From Akkermansia muciniphila (GTDB lineage: Bacteria; Verrucomicrobiota; Verrucomicrobiia; Verrucomicrobiales; DEV007), in the NCBI GenBank assembly GCA_945883495.1, contig CAMCXS010000001.1, positions 1-64,000 of the forward strand: a DNA stretch of 64,000 nucleotides. Reading direction: 5' to 3'. The notes beneath the pieces are model-generated. The model made no database searches. It was not told where the DNA came from and saw only the letters and a program-made list of their open reading frames with translations. Positions 60,035 to 64,000 of the stretch are shown in pieces. Position 1 is the first letter of the stretch. Each line of letters opens with the position of its first letter. The translations under genes and the position numbers were made by a program.

Positions 60035-60700
60035 TCCAGCAGGCAAAATCCGCCTCGGCCCGCAGATCCACCGTTGGGTCACGCAATCCACCCCATCCTC
60101 CCAAACCGCGCCCCCGGCCCACGGGGAAAACGCAGGCAAGATCCACCGCGTCCGCCCGGCCCCCTGTTCCGCGATGAACGCCGGCAACTTGAGCCGCAGC
60201 CCCGCCCCGTCCCGCAAGGTCACCGCCGGGTGAAAATGCCCCGTCACCTCCACGCACCCGTCCGGCACCGGCAGTTCCAAATGCCCATGATGAAAGAAAA
60301 AACCGGGCTCCGAGTGACTCTCCACAAACCCCGCCGCCCGGACCGTGGGACTCCGGTCATGGTTCCCGCCCACCAAAACGACCCGGGGCGCCAAGCCGCA
60401 CAACCGCTCCAGGAATCCGCCAAACACCTCCCGGCGCACCCGCCCATGCACCAGATCCCCGTTGATGATCAACGTCTCTGGCCGGTAATCCGCGCACAGC
60501 GCCCCCAGGCGTTCCTCGATCGGCGCATCGCCCCAAACCGGAAACAGCCCTCCGGAAGCACGCATCGCCTCGGAAAATCCGTAGTGCACATCCGCCACGG
60601 CAAGCCACCCCTGCTCCTTGTGAACCAACGCCAACCGGCGATCCAACACGACCCCCGGAGCCACCGGAGCTGAACCTGAATCCGAACCCGCCACGGCCAT
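60002..60700 (-). CDS. Calcineurin-like metallophosphoesterase
   Basis: This 232-aa protein from ATG 60700 (MAVAGSDSGSAPVAPGVVLD) has metallophosphoesterase motifs: VADVHYG, IINGDLVHGR, VGGNHDRS and a late VTGHFHPA. It resembles the phosphoesterases often encoded beside a large DEAD/DEAH helicase (Lhr-associated), but no helicase is present here. The last codons and stop fall in the terminal unit of repeat array 3, so the natural C-terminus may have been changed by the array. The ORF extends upstream to 60841 without coding character. Confidence 0.75.
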   Translation of the reverse strand: MAVAGSDSGSAPVAPGVVLDRRLALVHKEQGWLAVADVHYGFSEAMRASGGLFPVWGDAPIEERLGALCADYRPETLIINGDLVHGRVRREVFGGFLERLCGLAPRVVLVGGNHDRSPTVRAAGFVESHSEPGFFFHHGHLELPVPDGCVEVTGHFHPAVTLRDGAGLRLKLPAFIAEQGAGRTRWILPAFSPWAGGAVWEDGVDCVTQRWICGPRRILPAGGNCDGFGTCS

Positions 60701-60771
60701 CCCGGAGAACCTGGGAGGGGTTGGCAAAAAGCGCAAGCGACGCTTCTCCCGCGGAAGGCTCCCGGCACCCC

Positions 60772-61221
60772 TCACTTCGGCGGCAGCCGGCAAGATTGCC
60801 AAGCCAGGAAGCGCCAGTTCCCGTCCGCTTCCTGGCGCCACACCGCCAGAAAGCTGAGGACGACGTCCATGCCACCGCTGTGCGTCTGCACCACGATGCG
60901 CGCCCGCCCGGTCATCAGCGCAATTTGCGGCGCAGGGACGGTGAACTTCCGTTCTTCGTAATCGATTTCGACGTATTTCGTCTTCCCCGAGGTGACCAGT
61001 TCCATGAACGAATCCTTGGTATCGACAAGGCCATTCGAGTGCGCGTAGTGCAGCTCTTCAGAGAGAATGGCTTCGAGCCCGACGCGATCCGCCGCTTTGG
61101 TCGCCTCCACCCGGCGATCATCCAGCGCCGCCAACTTGGCTAGAGTGGATTCCTCCGCCGCTCCAGCGCCCAGCATGGATCCGGCGAGCAGAAGACAGGT
61201 GATCAGGGTTTTCACGGTCAT
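60772..61221 (-). CDS. Exported SnoaL/DUF4440-like (NTF2-fold) protein
   Basis: The start at ATG 61221 (MTVKTLITCLLLAGSMLGAG) gives 149 aa with a signal peptide. An NTF2-like domain follows: LAALDDRRVEATKAADRVGL, then ILSEELHYAHSNGLVDTKDS and VVLSFLAVWRQEADGNWRFL. DUF4440 proteins bind small ligands or act as isomerase-like enzymes; the role here is unknown. It is encoded 71 bp upstream of the metallophosphoesterase gene on the same strand. Confidence 0.75.
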   Translation of the reverse strand: MTVKTLITCLLLAGSMLGAGAAEESTLAKLAALDDRRVEATKAADRVGLEAILSEELHYAHSNGLVDTKDSFMELVTSGKTKYVEIDYEERKFTVPAPQIALMTGRARIVVQTHSGGMDVVLSFLAVWRQEADGNWRFLAWQSCRLPPK

Positions 61222-61292
61222 CCCCTTACATTCCCGCGAACCGGTGCGGGCCGACACTTTTCTTCCAGCTCCGTCGGGTGTAGTCGTCCCCC

Positions 61293-61730
61293 ATGTCGAC
61301 CAAGCCCGATCCCGCCACGCTCCCTTGCAGCCCGTTGCAGCAAGTCAACGGCTTCGCCTACTTCCCCAGGATGCTGGCCAAGATCCGCTTGGCGGCCCAA
61401 GGAACGCTTTGGGAGGAACTGCACACGAACCTGGGCAAAGGCCAAGACGCGTCTTGCGTCGAGTTCCTCCACCTGAACTACGAGGCGTTGCAAGCCCGAG
61501 TCCTCCAGGGCGGCAGCGACGAAGAGATCCTGGAATGGTGCCAAACCGAAGGCCGGACGCTCAATGAGACCGATAAACTGGTCTGGAATTATTACGTCTC
61601 CAAACTCGGTTGGAATGATCACATCACGTCCATCCTGGCCCGCCGCAAAGCCGAAAGCGGCCTGGCGCATCGGGATGACATCGTCACCATGCCGCACTAC
61701 ATCGATGTCGATGAAGGACGCGAGGTTTGA
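61293..61730 (+). CDS. DUF5069-family protein
   Basis: This 145-aa soluble protein starts MSTKPDPATLPCSPLQQVNG, continues FAYFPRMLAKIRLAAQGTLW and has the conserved tail HRDDIVTMPHYIDVDEGRE. This matches the DUF5069 family common in Verrucomicrobia and Planctomycetes, of unknown function. Its stop is 3 bp from the stop of the convergent downstream gene. Confidence 0.8.
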   Translation: MSTKPDPATLPCSPLQQVNGFAYFPRMLAKIRLAAQGTLWEELHTNLGKGQDASCVEFLHLNYEALQARVLQGGSDEEILEWCQTEGRTLNETDKLVWNYYVSKLGWNDHITSILARRKAESGLAHRDDIVTMPHYIDVDEGREV

Positions 61731-61733
61731 TCC

Positions 61734-63002
61734 TCACTGGAGCCGCCACCAAGCGCACTCCACCCAGAAAAAGGTGGAGTAGTAGAGCCCTCGGTAATCG
61801 AGGTACGCGATCATTTGCTGAATGGCCGGCCGGTGCTCCTCCACGACACTCCGGTCGGGGCATAGCGTGACGATCCAAGCCGCCGAAACGGGTTCGCGGA
61901 TGAAGCTTGTTTCCCCGTGACGGCGCGTGGAGATCTTCACGAATTCGCGCAGTTGCCGGATCGCCAAATCGGAAGCCTCATGTTCGGTCTTCTGCGGAAC
62001 CCAAAGCGGCATCATCGCGGAACGCCAGTCTTGGCTGAAGGTCGTGCCATCGTCGGCCTGAAACTTCACTCCGTCCGGAAGACTTTCCGCCGCCAGCAAG
62101 GCGCTCTTGCGCAATCCCTCCGCGAAGGCAGCGCGCCGCTCCGGATCACTCTCCATCTCCCACAATCCCCGCAGGGCGGAGACCGAGACACAGGAGGTCC
62201 AATTGTGGGTCCTCGCGTAATCGAAGACCATCCCAGCTTGGCAAATCTCCAAGCGACTGCGATTTCCTTCCCCGCCGCGCTGCGTCAGCGACTCCAGGTA
62301 ATCGGTTTGCCACCGGCTCTCTCCGGTGATCCGGTGCATCAGCTGGAGCACGAACAGCTGCCTCGGCGCGGACTCGAACGTGTAGCCGTTAAATCCGCCG
62401 CGAAAGCCAAACGGAGCCTCCGCCGGCATCTTCCAGCCGGAAGCGATGATCGCCGTGGTCGTCGTCGTGAGGTGGCGGATGATGCGCTCGCGTTCTTCCG
62501 GCGTGGCCAAGCCCGACTCCAGATAGCGCCACAACCCGAAATACCACGGCATCGTTTGATCATTCGATCCCATGGGAAAGTGGGAACGGCCATCCGTGCT
62601 GACGCCACGGCCGACGAAACCGGGCACGTCGCTGATGGAATTCAGGAGCAGCAGCCCTTCCATGAGCCTCCTGGCCTTGGCAGCGTCGTCGTCCGACTTC
62701 GTGGCCTTCCACCGGTTCAGCGCGCCGTCCAAGTAGAGTCCATTGAACATCGCGCCGTTTTCGATTGGCTGAAACCAGCCCAGGGCATTGGGCTTTCCCT
62801 CCCGGCACTCTTCCGGCGTGGGTAACTGAATCGTGCCATCCAGATCCGTGAAATCGACGAGAACGCCGTGGCGATCCACGAAGCGACGCCAAATCTCCGC
62901 GTGGGCTTGCTCCACCGCCGTGCCAGGGTCCACGGCCAAGGCGGCAGAGGTGCCCGAGAGAAGGATCAAAAAGCCAAGCCAGAAGCGCATCACCATTTTC
63001 AA
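61734..63002 (-). CDS. Exported hypothetical protein, helical-barrel type
   Basis: This 422-aa protein has a signal peptide (FWLGFLILLSGTSAALA). Its long helical body contains LMEGLLLLNSISDVPGFVGR, FPMGSNDQTMPWYFGLWRYL and GGEGNRSRLEICQAGMVFDY, reminiscent of alpha/alpha-barrel glycoside hydrolase-like folds. I cannot name a family or catalytic residues. The start overlaps the VOC gene stop by 4 bp, implying co-translation. The product is probably periplasmic or secreted. Confidence 0.7.
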   Translation of the reverse strand: MKMVMRFWLGFLILLSGTSAALAVDPGTAVEQAHAEIWRRFVDRHGVLVDFTDLDGTIQLPTPEECREGKPNALGWFQPIENGAMFNGLYLDGALNRWKATKSDDDAAKARRLMEGLLLLNSISDVPGFVGRGVSTDGRSHFPMGSNDQTMPWYFGLWRYLESGLATPEERERIIRHLTTTTTAIIASGWKMPAEAPFGFRGGFNGYTFESAPRQLFVLQLMHRITGESRWQTDYLESLTQRGGEGNRSRLEICQAGMVFDYARTHNWTSCVSVSALRGLWEMESDPERRAAFAEGLRKSALLAAESLPDGVKFQADDGTTFSQDWRSAMMPLWVPQKTEHEASDLAIRQLREFVKISTRRHGETSFIREPVSAAWIVTLCPDRSVVEEHRPAIQQMIAYLDYRGLYYSTFFWVECAWWRLQ

Positions 63003-63445
63003 TGCCAGCGTTGCAACTCCACGATGTTCCCCTCCGGGTCACACATGTAAATCAAGGTCAGCCGCCCCGCCCCGGGAATGTCCAGGGTCACGAGCTTCCC
63101 GAGATCGCGCCCGCCCTCACGGATCACCTCTTCCCGCTTGGCTTCCACATCCGGGACCTCAAAGGCCACATGGGCGAACCCGGGCCGGATCAGAGAGCTC
63201 GGCAGGGAAGGCTCTTGCTCGACATATTGAAAAATTTCCAGAGTGGGTCCGTGATCTCCATGACCGGGTAAGCGCAGATGACACCCCTTGGCATTCGCCG
63301 CCGGAATGCCCGTCAAGGCCTCGAACAAGGGGCCGCGATGGTCGCGTTCACTGCTGACGGGGACGCAATCGAAGACGCGGGTGTAGAACTCGACCATGCG
63401 CCGCCAGTCGTTCGCGATGAGGTTGGTGTGGGCGTAGCGGATCAT
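62999..63445 (-). CDS. VOC-family (glyoxalase/dioxygenase-like) protein
   Basis: ATG 63445 (MIRYAHTNLIANDWRRMVEF) gives 148 aa; a TTG at 63460 would add five residues and overlap the upstream gene. It has two beta-alpha-beta-beta-beta modules: YAHTNLIANDWRRMVEFYTR, then HVAFEVPDVEAKREEVIREG and DPEGNIVELQRWH. Metal-site positions (His7-like, a Glu in PTLEIFQY, a His in FAHVAFEV, a Glu in NIVELQ) are present, so metal-dependent activity is likely; the substrate is unknown. Confidence 0.85.
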   Translation of the reverse strand: MIRYAHTNLIANDWRRMVEFYTRVFDCVPVSSERDHRGPLFEALTGIPAANAKGCHLRLPGHGDHGPTLEIFQYVEQEPSLPSSLIRPGFAHVAFEVPDVEAKREEVIREGGRDLGKLVTLDIPGAGRLTLIYMCDPEGNIVELQRWH

Positions 63446-63449
63446 CTGT

Positions 63450-63812
63450 TTAGCGGGCAAAATGAGTGTAGTGAATCATGAGCAGGCCCGACAACACGAG
63501 TCCACCGCCGATCAACAAACCCGCTCCGGTGAGCACCGGCTGGAGGCAATCTCCGGGCCGCTTCCAAGCCAGCCAACCCGGGACGCCCAGGGCAACGAGT
63601 CCCGCCGCCGCTTGGCAGAGCACACGCGGCCATCCTGGCAAAAAGAGCCCGACGCCCAAAAGAACCAGCGGAACGACCACCCCGGGCAAAAACCAGCGTC
63701 CCTCCTCGGTCAACTCCGTGGCGATCAGGATCATCAATCCGGCCACGGCCACGAACACGGCGGCCACGGCGCCAAGTGAGAGAAAGAGTTCCGGAACGGT
63801 GATGAAATCCAT
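63450..63812 (-). CDS. Small polytopic membrane protein, unknown function
   Basis: ATG 63812 (MDFITVPELFLSLGAVAAVF) gives 120 aa with four hydrophobic segments, for example LFLSLGAVAAVFVAVAGLMI and GVVVPLVLLGVGLFLPGW. It starts 40 bp after the preceding stop and ends 4 bp before the VOC start, so it sits in a compact operon with the VOC and exported protein genes. The ORF upstream of 63812 (to 63959) is the shadow of the next gene. No family recognised. Confidence 0.65.
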   Translation of the reverse strand: MDFITVPELFLSLGAVAAVFVAVAGLMILIATELTEEGRWFLPGVVVPLVLLGVGLFLPGWPRVLCQAAAGLVALGVPGWLAWKRPGDCLQPVLTGAGLLIGGGLVLSGLLMIHYTHFAR

Positions 63813-63852
63813 GAGCTGAAACGCGGTGCGCTTGGAGTCTCGGCTTGCTCGC

Positions 63853-64000
63853 TTAATGCCGTTGCAAGCCCGCCGGCCGTTCCGAACAAACGAGAGCAGG
63901 ATACCCCATCGCTTTCCAAAACTGCACGAACTCCCCCTGGGAAATATCCACGTAGCCATACTGCGGGTCCATCAAGAGCACGCGGCTGGCCGATGCTCCC
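63853..64000 (-). CDS. C-terminal end of a gene cut by the window edge
   Basis: A minus-strand frame is open from the window edge to the TAA at 63853-63855. It gives 48 residues including SRVLLMDPQYGYVDISQGEF and FWKAMGYPALVCSERPAGLQ. Position and composition support a real coding end upstream of the small operon. The family cannot be told from this fragment. Confidence 0.5.
   Translation of the reverse strand, partial: GASASRVLLMDPQYGYVDISQGEFVQFWKAMGYPALVCSERPAGLQRH

Overview
The window reads as a chromosomal piece of a GC-rich, Gram-negative member of the Planctomycetes-Verrucomicrobia-Chlamydiae group, most likely Verrucomicrobiota (inference). The clues are a Tat-exported DUF1501 protein of the planctomycete/verrucomicrobial type, LPS and outer-membrane genes (kdsA, lptA/B/C, tolC-like, ompH), a dnaG-rpoD pair, and several secreted or lipoprotein families seen mainly in this group. 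No rRNA, tRNA, prophage or CRISPR-Cas genes were found.

Layout: 1-7.3 kb holds a DUF1501 gene cut by the window edge, a heme/cytochrome cluster (ccsA-hemA-RNase Z-like) on the minus strand, and a divergent ferrous iron uptake operon (feoA-feoB-small Cys-rich protein) with a Fur-like operator between them. 7.3-20.8 kb is a long minus-strand run: ilvD/edd-type dehydratase and dapA-type enzyme, a hypothetical exported protein, M23 peptidase, kdsA-lptC-lptA-lptB (LPS core and transport), a TolC-like porin, and tig-clpP-clpX (protein quality control). 20.8-28.9 kb has a lipoprotein, FKBP, OmpH, a large NfeD/ClpP-type membrane protease, then dnaG and rpoD. 28.9-35.6 kb is the most accessory part: REP-like hairpins, a frameshifted AP2-domain gene, an array of 42-bp palindromic repeats directly upstream of a DUF6261-like gene, a secretin-related protein, a nucleotidyltransferase pair, Uma2 and an exonuclease/endonuclease/phosphatase lipoprotein. 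35.7-47 kb carries cysJ, rplQ-rpoA, a small coiled-coil/AT-hook/winged-helix protein, uncharacterised secreted proteins, an ABCG-like transporter and an AsmA-like protein. 47-56 kb has rppH-sulP, a second 42-bp repeat array, a YfgM-like protein, cysK, a pterin dehydratase and a usp-ppsA pair. 56-64 kb has vapBC, a two-gene operon coding a TPR-AAA ATPase and a TPR membrane protein, a third 42-bp array, and assorted small metabolic or hypothetical genes.

The most notable observation is that three unrelated intergenic positions (30.1, 49.5 and 59.8 kb) carry short tandem arrays with the same architecture, a dyad-symmetric core of about 18-22 bp repeated every 41-42 bp, yet a different core sequence in each. 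Forty-two base pairs is four helical turns, so all dyads of an array lie on one face of the DNA. As RNA, each unit would be a hairpin plus about 20 nt of more variable sequence. One array lies immediately upstream of, and in frame with, the DUF6261-like gene. GTAG-headed REP hairpins occur beside each array. I do not know a described system of this form.
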